A stretch of DNA of 64,000 nt from Bimastos eiseni. Lineage: Eukaryota; Annelida; Clitellata; Crassiclitellata; Lumbricidae. The notes under the pieces are model-generated. The model had not been told where the DNA came from. It ran no database searches and saw only the letters and a list, made by a program, of their open reading frames with translations. Where the stretch lies: NCBI GenBank assembly GCA_959347315.1, contig OY365814.1, positions 2,345,661-2,409,660 of the forward strand, read 5' to 3'. Below are positions 11,305 to 22,687 of the stretch, one piece after another (the stretch's first letter is position 1; each line of letters begins with the position of its first letter). The position numbers were made by a program, and so were the translations under genes.

Positions 11305-12447
11305 CGAGAATTTGGTCATAAGATCGAAAATAAGTCAGACCTTCTCTCATTGGTTTACAGACTCCTCTGACGTAGAGATCGTAATCGGGAGACTCTGTTG
11401 TCGCTATGATGCGAGACATAACGATAGCACATTTGGAGTCATTAGTTCCATCTACTTTGGAGAATTTGAACCCGGTGCAAGAAACTGTGTCGAAACAAGC
11501 TGCCTGACACGCTTCCACTGTATTCACTGAGAACGTCTTCAGTTCCGACATTGACGGCACGTGGTTCTCGAATTTCACGAATATGTCCTGGCAAGTAGAC
11601 ACTGGTTGAAAAGAAAAACCAAATGCAGTAGGATGGTAATGGTCGACAAACGCGTATTAAAATTTATTTAGATATTTTCTAAGAAGTGATGCAGGTTAGT
11701 AGTAGCACACGCAGGTTTTAGTTGTTGGTGTAATAACATTTTAACTGGTTTTAGGTACCACTATTGCAAGCTGAAGTAACGATAGTGGATAAATACAAAC
11801 ATTCTAGTGGTATTTCAGTAATGGCGTTGCCACTGTTTGCAGTGGAAGAAACGAGAGTTGCAATAGTAGTATAATTATTTTCAGTAGCTTGTAGGCATTA
11901 GTGTTACAGGTGTTAATAGAGAACTTAACGATGATTGAGAAATAATAAAATTCATAGTAGTTCTTGTGCGCAATGGTGTTGCTACAGGCTAGAAGCAAAG
12001 TAAAGTTGCAATAGTAATTTTTAGTTGTTTTGAATAATATAGCTGGTAAAAATTACTAGTAGTGAGTATTGTTAAATATTGCAAGTGGCAGTAGTTGAGG
12101 CAACATTCGTATTGTAATGACACGAGTAGCTATGAATTGGTAGTAGTGACGGATTTGCTACCTCCGCATTGTAGTTCATAGTGATTGCAACAGTCGCGCA
12201 AGAAGCGATTCGTGCTGGCATTCGATCTGTGATGGTAACACCTGGATTCTTTGATGCTTACGTCAACGGCAACGCATTCAGGATATGCCTGAGCACATCT
12301 CGAGATGCACTGCTTTGTCGTCATCAGGCCAATGTTGACCCCATCATTGGTAACAACATTGCCCAGACGGAGGTAGAAGGAACACGCTGGACAGAAACAA
12401 CAATAATGCAAAACGAGGCACATTATAATAATTGTAATCTTAATCAT
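11305..12447 (-). CDS. Two-PAN secreted-protein gene, unit A2 (intact exons Y and X)
   Basis: Exon Y (12162-12447) starts at ATG and codes for MIKITIIIMCLVLHYCCFCP, a signal peptide, then a PAN-like domain with cysteines in QCISRCAQAYPECVAVD, RCYHH, DCC and ELQC. It ends in phase 1 at G|GTAGCA. Exon X (11305-11601) joins in phase 1, gives valine at the junction and carries the second PAN-like domain. Together they make about 194 residues before donor G|GTAAGT. The exon that follows is not obvious, because the repeat exon Z exists only beyond unit A1. Splicing onto exon X of unit A1 would keep frame. Expression is not shown by the sequence. Confidence 0.65.
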
Positions 12448-12963
12448 AGATAATTTATATATTTCGCATCTTCAATTGAGAGTCAACAGTGGTTGTAGTA
12501 TAACTGTGTAAAACCAGGATTGATGTAAATGGGTTACAAGCTCTCATAAGAACTACACCTCTGTAATGTAGGTCTGCCAGTTCAGTCTGGTACTATTTGG
12601 TACCAAATGAAGGCGTGTGAGAACTCTGGCCGTCACCCCACCCCACATCATCACTGACAAATTGATGAAGTTATCCTCCTGTCAACCACAAACTGTAGCG
12701 TTTTGTACATTCGGAACATAAAACACTTTGAACGGCGACCATTCGGTGAACAAAACAATAGACTAGTCTTCGACAGTCCAGCGTTCATGCTCCTAGTGGC
12801 GGCGCTGCATGCATGCAAAATACGCAATTGCGTCCCAAAAAATGAAAAAAACACAGAAATATCTCAACAATAATCCTTAAAGAAATAAAACAAATTAAAA
12901 TATTTAACTAAATAATTTGTACGTGGAATGAAATTTTCAACTTCGTAAGAACATACTTACTTA

Positions 12964-13157
12964 CAGGGCCGTAACGAGCTATAATTGCGCCCTGTGCCTA
13001 GATAACTGCGCCCTTTGCGTAGCATCAATTTGACGCCACACATTTTGAAAATAGTGCATTTTATAGAATAATAAGTTATTCCATCCTGAAATTTGCGCCC
13101 TTGCCACATTTGTGCCGGGGACTTAGGCGCCGCTGCCCCCCCTTCGGTAGGGCCCTG
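12964..13157. mobile_element. hAT-type MITE (unit A2 copy)
   Basis: Same 194-bp element and CTTACTTA flanks as at 10074. It was carried along by the tandem duplication and did not insert independently. Confidence 0.9.
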
Positions 13158-13410
13158 CTTACTTAGAACTTAAGTTACGGTGTATTGACGTTTTATGACC
13201 GTAATTGACCAACAGTGTCTCAACAGCCAATATATGTTCTGTTTCATTTGCGGAGAGTACACCATTAAGTCTTAGAGACTGGATTTGCTAAAAAAAAGTA
13301 TAATTATGAGCTGTAGTTTGGTTGTAAGACGGGTGATCAAGACGGGTGATTTGGGACCAAGACCAACCAATCAGACATATCTATAAATCAGACATGTCAT
13401 CAATTAAAAG

Positions 13411-13782
13411 CAGTTCGAACGTCTGTTTGTGGGACCGGAGAAAATCGCCTGGAGAGCAGTCACGGATGGTGTAGAGATTTATCTTAATAACTGCAGAGCC
13501 CCAAACCACATTCACTTTGTTGACAAACTTCTTATGGCAAACAAAGATATGAAATGCAACATGTCACTTAAAATCCACTTCCTGCATTCACACTTCCGCA
13601 CCGCAAATGAAGGTGAAGTCAGGGACGAACACAGAGAAAGATTTCACCTCGACAATGCCACAATGGAAAGATGGTATTAGGGAAACTGTAAAGCATTCAT
13701 CATTCCATCAATGTTGGCTGACTATTGTAGGACACTGCAATATGAAGGTTCAGACACGGAATACAAACAAAAATCAACATAG
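13411..13782 (+). pseudogene. Relic of widespread invertebrate protein (unit A3)
   Basis: Third copy of the 7630-8001 relic, with the same internal TAG. Confidence 0.7.
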
Positions 13783-14195
13783 AAACATTTTAAACCTGTT
13801 GAACTTATGGTGTATCTCAGATACATTGTGCAATTTACCATACCATAAATTATTTTCTCACAACACTTTAAATTCGATTTTCTCCAAATTCCTACGTGAT
13901 ACAATCAATCCAAAATTATATTTCTTTTCACTTTGAGGTGAGCTATCTTCACCATCCACAATTTTTCATGAAGCAAAAAAATTTAAAAAAAATTTTGTCC
14001 AGTGTAATACGTAATAAGTAAGATGTTTATGGTCTGGCGAGTTTGGAGTAGGCCCACATTCGTTAGATCAAGTCAAATGCTGAAAAATAATGTAGGCCTG
14101 ATGAATCACCTGCGCCTCCTACCAGACGTAGAGAAGAAATGAGTTCGCAGACCGCACACCATAACATCGTGCATTCAAAAGCTGAATAAACTTAC

Positions 14196-15338
14196 CGAGA
14201 ATTTGGTCATAAGATCGAAAATAAGTCAGACCTTCTTTCATTGGTTTACAGACTCCTCTGACGTAGAGATCGTAATCGGGAGACTCTGTTGTCGCTATGA
14301 TGTGAGACATAACGATGGCACATTTGGAGTCAATAGTTCCATCTACTTTGGAGAATTTGAACCCGGTGCAAGAAACTGTGTCGAAACAAGCTGCCTGACA
14401 CGCTTCCACTGTATTCACTGAGAACGTCTTCAGTTCCGACATTGACGGCACGTGGTTCTCGAATTTCACGAATATGTCCTGGCAAGTAGACACTGGTTGA
14501 AAAGAAAAACCAAATGCAGTAGGATGGTAATGGTCGACAAACGCGTATTAAAATTTATTTAGATATTTTCTAAGAAGTGATGCAGGTTAGTAGTAGCACA
14601 CGCAGGTTTTAGTTGTTGGTGTAATAAAATTTTAACTGGTTTTAGGTACCACTATTGCAAGCTGAAGTAACGATAGTGGATAAATACAAACATTCTAGTG
14701 GTATTTCAGTAATGGCGTTGCCACTGTTTGCAGTGGAAGAAACGAGAGTTGCAATAGTAGTATAATTATTTTCAGTAGCTTGTAGGCATTAGTGTTACAG
14801 GTGTTAATAGAGAACTTAACGATGATTTAGAAATAATAAAATTCATAGTAGTTCTTGCGCGCAATGGTGTTGCTACAGGCTAGAAGCAAAGTAAAGTTGC
14901 AATAGTAATTCTTAGTTGTTTTGAATAATATAGCTGGTAAAAATTACTAGTAGTGAGTATTGTTAAATATTGCAAGTGGCAGTAGTTGAGGCAACATTCG
15001 TATTGTAATGACACGAGTAGCTATAAATTGGTAGTAGTGACGGATTTGCTACCTCCGCATTGTAGTTCATAGTGATTGCAACAGTCGCGCAAGATGCGAT
15101 TCGTGCTGGCATTCGATCTGTGATAGTAACAAGTGGATTCTTTGATGCTTACGTCAACGGCAACGCATTCAGGATATGCCTGAGCACATCTCCAGATGCA
15201 CTCCTCTGTCGTCATCATGCCAATGTTGACCCCATCATTGGTAACAACATTGCCCAGACGGAGGTAGAAGGAACACGCTGGACAGAAACAACAATAATGC
15301 AAAACGAGGCACATTATAATAATTGTAATCTTAATCAT
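14196..15338 (-). CDS. Two-PAN secreted-protein gene, unit A3 (intact exons Y and X)
   Basis: Exon Y (15053-15338) and exon X (14196-14492) have the same lengths (286 and 297 bp), splice sites and phase 1 borders as in A2. Small changes include CIWRCAQAYPEC for CISRCAQAYPEC and a Tyr-Tyr for Tyr-His pair. Being at the 5' end of the array on the minus strand, A3 is the only unit whose upstream flank is not another unit, so it may keep the original promoter. I found no TATA box at a proper distance from its ATG. A TTTTACACAG acceptor-like site about 70 bases upstream could mean a 5' untranslated exon. Confidence 0.65.
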
Positions 15339-15858
15339 AGGTAATTTATATATTTCGCATCTTCAATTGAGAGTCAACAGTGGTTGTAGTATAACTGTGT
15401 AAAACCAGGATTGATGTAAATGGGTTACAAGCTCTCATAAGAACTACACCTCTGTAATGTAGGTCTGCCAGTTCAGTCTGGTACTATTTGGTACCAAATG
15501 AAGGCGTGTGAGAACTCTGGCCGTCACCCCACCCCACATCATCACTGACAAATTGATGAAGTTATCCTCCTGTCAACCACAAACTGTAGCGTTTTGTACA
15601 TTCGGAACATAAAACACCTTGAACGGCGACCATTCGGTGAACAAAACATTAGACTAGTCTTCCACAGTCCAGCGTTCATGCTCCTAGTGGCGGCGCTGCA
15701 TGCGTGCAAAATACGCAATTGTGTCCCAAAAAAGATTAAAAAAATCACCAAAAATATTTCAACAACAATCTTTAAAGAAATAAAACAAATTAAAATATTT
15801 AACTAAATAATTTGTAAATAAAATGAAATTTTCAACTACGTCAGAACATACTTACTTA

Positions 15859-15972
15859 CAGGGCCATAGCGAGCTGTAATTGCGTCCTGTGCCTAGATTA
15901 TTCAGTCCTGTGCGTAGCGTCAATGTGGCGCCCCCACATTTTGAAAATAGTGCATTTTATGGAATAATAAGA
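15859..15972. mobile_element. hAT-type MITE, truncated and diverged (unit A3)
   Basis: Starts CAGGGCCATAGCGAG after CTTACTTA but loses similarity after GAATAATAAG at about 15972. It also differs from the other copies at many positions. It marks the distal break of the tandem array. Confidence 0.8.
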
Positions 15973-17640
15973 ACTTGCTGCGTATCATTGATCTCACATA
16001 GACCTACGTTAGTCTGAACTTAAGTTGAACTAAATATAATATAACCAAACTTGAATTGAAATAACTGTAACTATAGTTCCCGAGATCGGTCTTTAAATTT
16101 TTATCACAGATATATAATAAATATCACAATATTTTTTTCAGGATTTAATTTTTCCTTCTCTGGTTTTTTTGCTTAAAAGTGTTACTGTATGCCATTGACA
16201 AGATTTCTTTTATTATGCCAATGTTATATGACTATGTTAAAAGTGGATGCTATTTTTTTAAACCCGTTATATGCCATACTCCTATCTGCTGGTAGTCTAA
16301 TAAAAATTATTCTGTCTTACTTACTTACTTGTATGTTATATTTTTTAAATAAAAGAGTTTATTTGTTAGATATTCCTTGCACTGTATCCGTACCTGCAAG
16401 GATTAGGCTAAAATTTTAACTGCGTCACTATTAAAACTCACGTAATCATTTTGTGAAATGCATAGCGTTACAAGAATTAAAATTTATAAAAGTACTTTGA
16501 ATTTCATAGCTGGGCAGACCCCATTTGAGTTTCAACTGTCAGCGAGGAATAGCTTAATGATGTTAATGCAACAATTGCGTGCTGACCTTGTGCAATGCAT
16601 TGTCATGGTCTGTAGCTGGAGGATGCTGGAAAACTGCAATGTCCTGGGAGCATTATTACATATGACATTCCGTTTTAAAATTCATAACTCTTGAAGCCAG
16701 AGTAGCTCGTTTTGCAAGTTGCTTTATAGTGTTTATAAAACAGCTTGCTGTTTACAACGTTCACAGGAAATGAAGATGCCTTACGATAAATTGTTACGAA
16801 TATCGATTGAAGGATGTTGATATCGTGACCAATGACAATATTATACCAAACAAGTTACGGTCTTGACGAAAATCATGTTTGACAGTTAGCCAGGATAATG
16901 ACAATTCTACTTTAGATGCGGGAAAGAAAGCGGAAGTCAGAGTGCTTTATTGCAGTTCTATGAAAAATGATGAACAAAGATTGTGTTCAATAAACACGCA
17001 CTAAAATGGATTACTTATTACTCTCCATTCTACAGGTCTGTGTTAAATTCTGAATATAGAACTTTGAAACAGTGTAAAGCTATGATTGAGGGAGTTCATA
17101 ACGGTGATGCTCAGTCTCGGGTGAGGCATTGCAGCTTCGTAGTGCTTACTTTGCTGGCATGGGACTGTTTGCACGCGAAGTTGCACGTTTGCAGCCGCAA
17201 CTGCCAAAGAAATGGCCGAAGTTTTTTCGCTGGTGTTTGACATTTGACCCCAAGGTGTCCGACATTTTCTCGTAAACAGTTGTTCGTATAACAATTCATT
17301 ACAAAGGTCGTAATAAAACAATTAGGGTTTGGGTTAAGGGTTAGGGTCAGGATTAGAATTATATTACAAAAATTATTTTGGAAAGATCTGTTTACGAAGA
17401 ATTTACCTATAACCGGCTACAGCATACTTGATTTAAAAAAGTGATGATTCGCGTGTTGTCTGATCTTTTTGCGTCTAGGTACATGTTGGATTTCCCACAG
17501 TTAATACAAACAACAGACTCAATTTTCAACGTATGCCCTAGACATCTGTTGATTTTACATAAGATATATTAACAATGTGAACAATTTTCAACATGTTAAG
17601 AGCTGGTTTAGTCTGATCGAGGTAATCGCATTACTTCATC
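15973..17640. other. Unique AT-rich stretch, no gene recognised
   Basis: Short ORFs at 16189-16419, 16458-16694 and 16983-17240 show no motif or codon pattern I trust. A short TTAGGG-like run (TTAGGGTTTGGGTTAAGGG, then TTAGGGTCAGG) sits at about 17322-17353. Confidence 0.6.
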
Positions 17641-17765
17641 TTCATTTTGCGCCTCTCTTAAAACTGTCCTTTTCAACCGAGGTTTAGGCCGGAAGTGCCT
17701 ATGAGTAGATATCTTGAAGGGGCGCCATATAAAGTATTTTTGATTGATTCATTGAGTACATGAAC
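17640..17765 (+). mobile_element. 3' end of a CR1-like retrotransposon
   Basis: The plus strand reads LKTVLFNRGLGRKCL and a stop, the C-terminal signature of CR1-like elements. A 3' UTR with GGGGCGCCATATAAAG and a GATTGATTCATTGA tail follows. The 5' part is absent. Confidence 0.6.
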
Positions 17766-17924
17766 TCGCCCACAATGCTATGGAAATGGAGACAGTGGAG
17801 TTTACACGAGTAACGCGATCATAGATCTGGGACCTGCATCTTTAGAGTTTAGAAACGGGAGGATACATTAGGTCGACATAACCGGTGCCGATATTTTTCA
17901 CGCGCTATTATGCCGACGTTTATA

Positions 17925-18110
17925 TATTCGTAACAACAATCAATCAAGTAATAAATCAATCAGTGTGAACTTAATGTAGCGCCTATTCAGTTATCTACTC
18001 AGAGTCGCTCCCGGTTTGACTGTGACTGAAAAATACGGGTTTCGATGAAGAGTAAAATGCAGGTGAAGGATTTCTAGGCAAGAGGCGTATTGAAAAGCCC
18101 GATGTTGCAT
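17925..18110 (-). mobile_element. Diverged CR1-like 3' end
   Basis: On the minus strand, CATCGGGCTTTTCAATACGC at the right and a GGCGCTACATTAAG UTR motif with a (TTGAT)n-like tail at the left match the arrangement of the copy at 18355-18585. The coding end is badly decayed. Confidence 0.45.
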
Positions 18111-18354
18111 CACAGTGGTCCGGACGATAGGGACAACCAAGACCTATGGAACGGAATTGGTATGCGACATATATCTAAATCCTTTGTCCATCGGCAAATG
18201 CTATTGTCAGTACACTGACACAGAACTTCTTGAATATCAAATTATGTTTGTTTTAAAGTCGGGCCACCGCCTAAAATAACAAGTGTTACACGGAATGTTG
18301 CAAGGCTGTAAAGATCCGAGTCATCAAAATGTTTCATAACCATTGGATGTTTTT

Positions 18355-18585
18355 TTCATTCATTCATTGCGAAAATTTATATAGCGCCCCTACAAGGTTA
18401 CTACTCAGGAGCGCTCCCGACTCAACCCCGGCTGAAAAGAAACGTCTTAAGGCTACTGCAAAATATGTCTGACTGAACCCTAGGCATAAGACGCAGCGAT
18501 AATTGTAGCGTATTCCATGCCATTGGGCCAACAACAGAGAAAGCGCGATGTTGTCTAATAGTAGTTCGCGTGTGTAAAACAAGTG
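18355..18585 (-). mobile_element. 3' end of a CR1-like retrotransposon
   Basis: The minus strand from about 18555 reads RAFSVVGPMAWNTLQLSLR, then CSSLKTFLFSRG and a stop, the typical last segment of CR1/L2-like ORF2. The 3' UTR has GGGGCGCTATATAAATT and ends in (ATGA)n at 18357-18368. It is 5'-truncated, like the others here. Confidence 0.75.
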
Positions 18586-18599
18586 TTGCTAGCAATACT

Positions 18600-20365
18600 G
18601 TTTACATAGATTTCCAATTATGATAGCGGACAGATGTTAGTTTTGCGAACATTGTATAAAAAAATCGACGGCTCAATTTATAACAGTAGGTGATGCAAGA
18701 GTGTGTGCCTTGTGCGAAATATATGTCATTGTAAAATACCCATCAGCTTCTTCTATGTTACACATCGATCCGAAGTTACTACTTTGCAAGCTAGAGACGA
18801 TAAGCATACCTGATTTTGCAGTGCCTAGGAGTTAATATAAATCTGTCCAAAACTTCAAAACCAGCATTTTTGCGATTTATCTGACAAATCAAACAAACTT
18901 TTGGCTGACATAAAATTGCATGTAAAGAAAAGAAAAGTGATGATGTTACATCTGACATCATCAAAAACAAACATTATCTAAAACGGGTTTTAAACACTAT
19001 TCAGTTATTTTCTGGGTCACATTATAGATATGACGATCATTCGCCGCATTGAATTGAGATAGCTTCATTACGCAGTATATAGACGGGGCTAATTAATCAT
19101 TTATAAAAACTAATTTTCAGATTCATGCAATTTTAATCAAATCAACTAGTTAATTATTGGCTGGCTCTCTAAACTAGGCAAGGACGATTCCTGAACAAAT
19201 TGCCGACTTTCTGCTGATACGTCCTTAACCGACCTCTTGGTAACCTTTTGAGCATATCACAAAAGGATTATATGCGAGAACAGTGAACCTTACCTCTAGA
19301 ACAAGGAAGTAAAAGAGCACTATTGAAAATTATTTTCACGGTCTAATATCCCGACGTTTAAATAGTCATTTGTAACCATGTGATGCTCAACTAATTATTA
19401 TAATCTTAACTACAATACTCTAATTCTGAACAATAATAACATTTAATCATCATCAACACTAGATTATTCTGTATTGGCAATTAAGCCAACCTCCATATAT
19501 TAATAACTGTCATTTCATCTGTCAATCATTTGATCAGTTTTAGCTATTGCAATGCTGATCATTCCCTCACTGGTCAAAACTTATACAGCGCCGAACTTTC
19601 CGCTGCACGGACCGGTTCCTAGCCTAAGACAGAGTATTTAAGTTACTATAAGCCCCCAAACTCGGTCGTTCGTTGCTGGCCATGAAAGAACCAAGGCTGG
19701 ATGACGACGGCCGGAGCGCAGACCAGTTGGAGGCTCGCATAAGACTTCTAGCTATGTCATGGCTCCAGATCGCTACAGCTAATATATTGCTTAGTCATTT
19801 CAATAGTAAATATCGTAATCGATTGTATCTCATAACTTCATCAACCGATCGACAACTCTAAACAGCCACTAAGCAACGTAATGTATCGATCTGACATTCT
19901 CAGGTACAATGTATAATTGAGCATTCTTAGTTATATTGTTGAAAGGCATTTCTTGCGAACATTGTAATTTTTGATGTTAGATAAGATTCATCGTATTGCT
20001 TTTGTCTAATACAGTTTAGAATTGCTTGTACTAAATCATTAGTGGAATATCTTTTGTCATTCGTGACTAGTTTTCCCCCAATATATATGATGTAAGGTAT
20101 GGCAACTGTCACGATCCTTCTCGATCCGTGACGGTTCGTTTTCTCATCCACCAAACACGAACAACGACGCTTCTTGATGTTTAAGAAACATATTAATATC
20201 ACATATACATGTAGTTGTATTAATTTTTTTACGGTTAATATTGCATAAATTTGTAGATTTAATTGAGCATTACATGACTTGTTATTGATAGTCTACTCTT
20301 TAGGCTCTTGCCTATTGTTGTTGCATTTTAATGGTACTGCTATGCTCCTATTTAAACAGAACGCT
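18600..20365. other. Unique stretch, no gene recognised
   Basis: No known protein domain is seen. Short ORFs occur at 19673-19861 (+) and 19927-20202 (-). Only the second looks at all protein-like and is listed separately. Confidence 0.6.
19927..20202 (-). CDS. Unidentified ORF, possible terminal exon
   Basis: The ORF is 91 codons with no ATG at its start. Its C-terminal half (VTNDKRYSTNDLVQAILNC, then DESYLTSKITMFARNAFQQ) has a balanced, soluble-protein composition and ends at a stop. It could be the last exon of a minus-strand gene or chance. I do not recognise it. Confidence 0.18.
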   Translation of the reverse strand: MILICFLNIKKRRCSCLVDEKTNRHGSRRIVTVAIPYIIYIGGKLVTNDKRYSTNDLVQAILNCIRQKQYDESYLTSKITMFARNAFQQYN

Positions 20366-20606
20366 CGTCATGGGAGCCCACAAATAGGCGCAAGAGGGGG
20401 CACTTGCCCCTATCTGGAAAACTGTTTGTTTGTTGATAAATTAAGTAAACTTTCAATTGTTTTGCGTTTACAAAACATAGTCGAAAAATACCAATGTTTT
20501 TAAATGCTTGTAACTAATTAAAAAGCATTTGCTAAAATTGTTACATTGGACCAGGATCATTGTTTTTTTGCCCAACTTGAAAATTTTCTGCGGTCGCCCA
20601 TGACGC
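20366..20606. mobile_element. Possible MITE with short inverted ends
   Basis: CGTCATGGG at 20366-20374 is inverted as CCCATGACG at 20598-20606, 241 bp overall. Inside is the hairpin-like GGGGGCACTTGCCCC. No clear target duplication is visible, so the assignment is tentative. Confidence 0.35.
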
Positions 20607-21639
20607 TTGTGCAGTTACAGGAACCCCTATCTCTTCCAATTTATTAATGACTCTTTACTTGGACGCAGCGTAACTGAATAAGAATCTACAATGCTTTAGC
20701 TTTCACGTTGCGATACAGAAATTTGGAGATCTAAATGAATGCGATCCTGGTTGCAACTTTCTTCCTAAAACAAGCTGTCGGTGTAGTGAGCTCCTAATCT
20801 CTTAATTCCACTGCTCCAAACTCAAAATCTGCTGCAGGGAGACTAGCTCACTCGTCATTAATTAAAGTGGCATCCCGGAAAATCTAGATGCACAACCTTG
20901 ACATTATGGATTGATGTGTCAAGGCATAAATTTACTTAGAGATGTAAGTCCTTGCACAGGATTCTGTGAGGCTACAAACGTATTTAACATAGCATAGTGT
21001 CAAAATGCAGAAAAGTCATTCTATCTTTTGTAGTGAATTTTGATAACTAATATCAAATTTAGCGTTTTATCGTGGTGTCACAGTGGTGCTTAAAATCTTG
21101 AATCTTGATACTTAACCTAAAACCCAATAATCATTATGGATCGAATACATAATGAGCATAACACTGGAAAAGCATCAGTAGCAGGGGTATATCTAAGTAA
21201 CGGAGTGTAAATTCGTAATTAATTGCATCAAAGTTGAGCAAAAGGTAGTAACACAATCCACAATGGTTTCATAAGAAATATTAACAATAATCTAAGACCA
21301 ATACCACGCGACAACATAATACCTTCCCCCGAAATGATAAAAACCTCGAATTTTGTAGGTTATTACAGCCAAATATCAGAACACAATTCGATTGATGTGC
21401 TTTCAAAATTGATACCTCGGCAATTATTAATTGCTAAGCATTATCTATTAACTCTATTAACAACTTTAGTGTGATCCCCGAGATATCTCGTCCAACGTAA
21501 ATCATTGTACAGTGTGATCCCGAGTTATCTCGCCCAAACGATATGCGTCTATTTACTCACAGCGTATCCAGTAAAAACTAGTCCTAGTCGCAATTGTCAA
21601 AGAATATAGTTTTGCGATTGTAGCAACGGCTTTCCATAG

Positions 21640-21645
21640 TATAAA
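21640..21645 (+). promoter_or_regulatory. TATA box, copy B
   Basis: TATAAATTACGTCA is conserved with copy A (2724), 63 bases ahead of the micro-ORF ATG at 21708. Confidence 0.45.
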
Positions 21646-21707
21646 TTACGTCATTTACTGGGTTGACCGATAAAAAATAACACACTTGAAACCTATTTCT
21701 TACCAAG

Positions 21708-21800
21708 ATGGCTGGTCGCTGCGCGATCGTTGCGTACGTGGTCGTTGGGTTAGTAACAGTGGTCTATGTTTCGACAAATTGTCTCGTTTCAGACTTTTAG
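21708..21800 (+). CDS. Micro-ORF, 30 aa, hydrophobic (copy B)
   Basis: Copy B of the 2792-2884 ORF: same length, same ATG context and same hydrophobic core (YVVVGLVTVVYVST), with a few conservative substitutions and no frameshift. Retention in both copies next to a conserved TATA box is the main support. The family is unknown. Confidence 0.35.
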   Translation: MAGRCAIVAYVVVGLVTVVYVSTNCLVSDF

Positions 21801-22687
21801 ATTGAAAATGACAATACTTCATTCGGTTTAGACATTGACAATGAGAGATAATTAAATTCATATTATAAATTCTGTCACTTTGTGGTTGGGCCGACTAATA
21901 ACAATTACAATTGAGACTTCCATCATACCAAGCACAGCTGGTCGTTGCGCGATCGTTGCGTAGCCTACGTGGTCGTTGGGTCGAAAATGTAACTTATGTT
22001 GCGACGAAATACATCGTTTTTCGTTGAAAGTGACAATAATTTGTCAGATTAAGACAATGATGATGATAGAAAATTAAATTTAATTCTAATCACGTTACTG
22101 TTTCAGAAAAATAATTATCACAGATAAGTAAAGACTGCCGAAATCCGTTCGACGCTTTCATGGTCAAGAGAGAGGCCAATTTTGGGCTATTTTACATCAT
22201 TTATTGTCTTAAAATCTTAATAATGCTTAGCATTAATGCTTATTTTAAAACTAAATGTGATTATTATTAGGTTTCTCAGAACAGTGATGTGCTATTGCAT
22301 TATTTTATACACTTGCAGATAACAGTCTGCCTATAATCAAGAGACCTAAAATAAATACGCACTTGCATAAAATAATATTAAAAAAATTAGTACACGCTTA
22401 AGGGGTTAATTGTTGCCGCATGATACTTATTATTATTGTCACTAATAGTTACTAAGAGTGCTATTATAATAAGTATTACTACCATTAGTATTATTTTTAT
22501 TACTATTAGTATCGCTATTATGAAAATATTTTTAATTTGTTTAAATATTATAATTCCCAGTATTGTGTACTGTATTCTGACATTGCATTGCAAATCATGG
22601 CATGACGTTATTCAAACACCAAATAACACTTGATATATATTGTTTGCTGATAAAAAGTTGTCAAACGTAAATTACGGAAGTAATTAC

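Larger units (their letters stand above)
7423..15972. repeat. Tandem array of three 2,890-bp gene-bearing units (A1-A3)
   Basis: TTGACCAACAGTGTCTCAAC begins at about 7423, 10313 and 13204. Internal landmarks repeat with offsets of 2,890-2,891 bp: 8338/11228/14119 for exon X, 9240/12130/15021 for exon Y and 10074/12964 for a MITE. Units A1 and A2 are complete. A3 breaks off inside the MITE at about 15972. Units differ by scattered single bases, so the triplication is recent. Copy B has a single unit. Confidence 0.95.

Noticed and set aside
22387..22593. Very hydrophobic minus-strand ORF that could be a transmembrane exon after exon Z
   Set aside because: The sequence is a degenerate TTA/ATA-rich tract, the only acceptor-like sites enter in the wrong phase for exon Z, and copy A (about 3490-3640) shows simple-repeat drift and not codon conservation.
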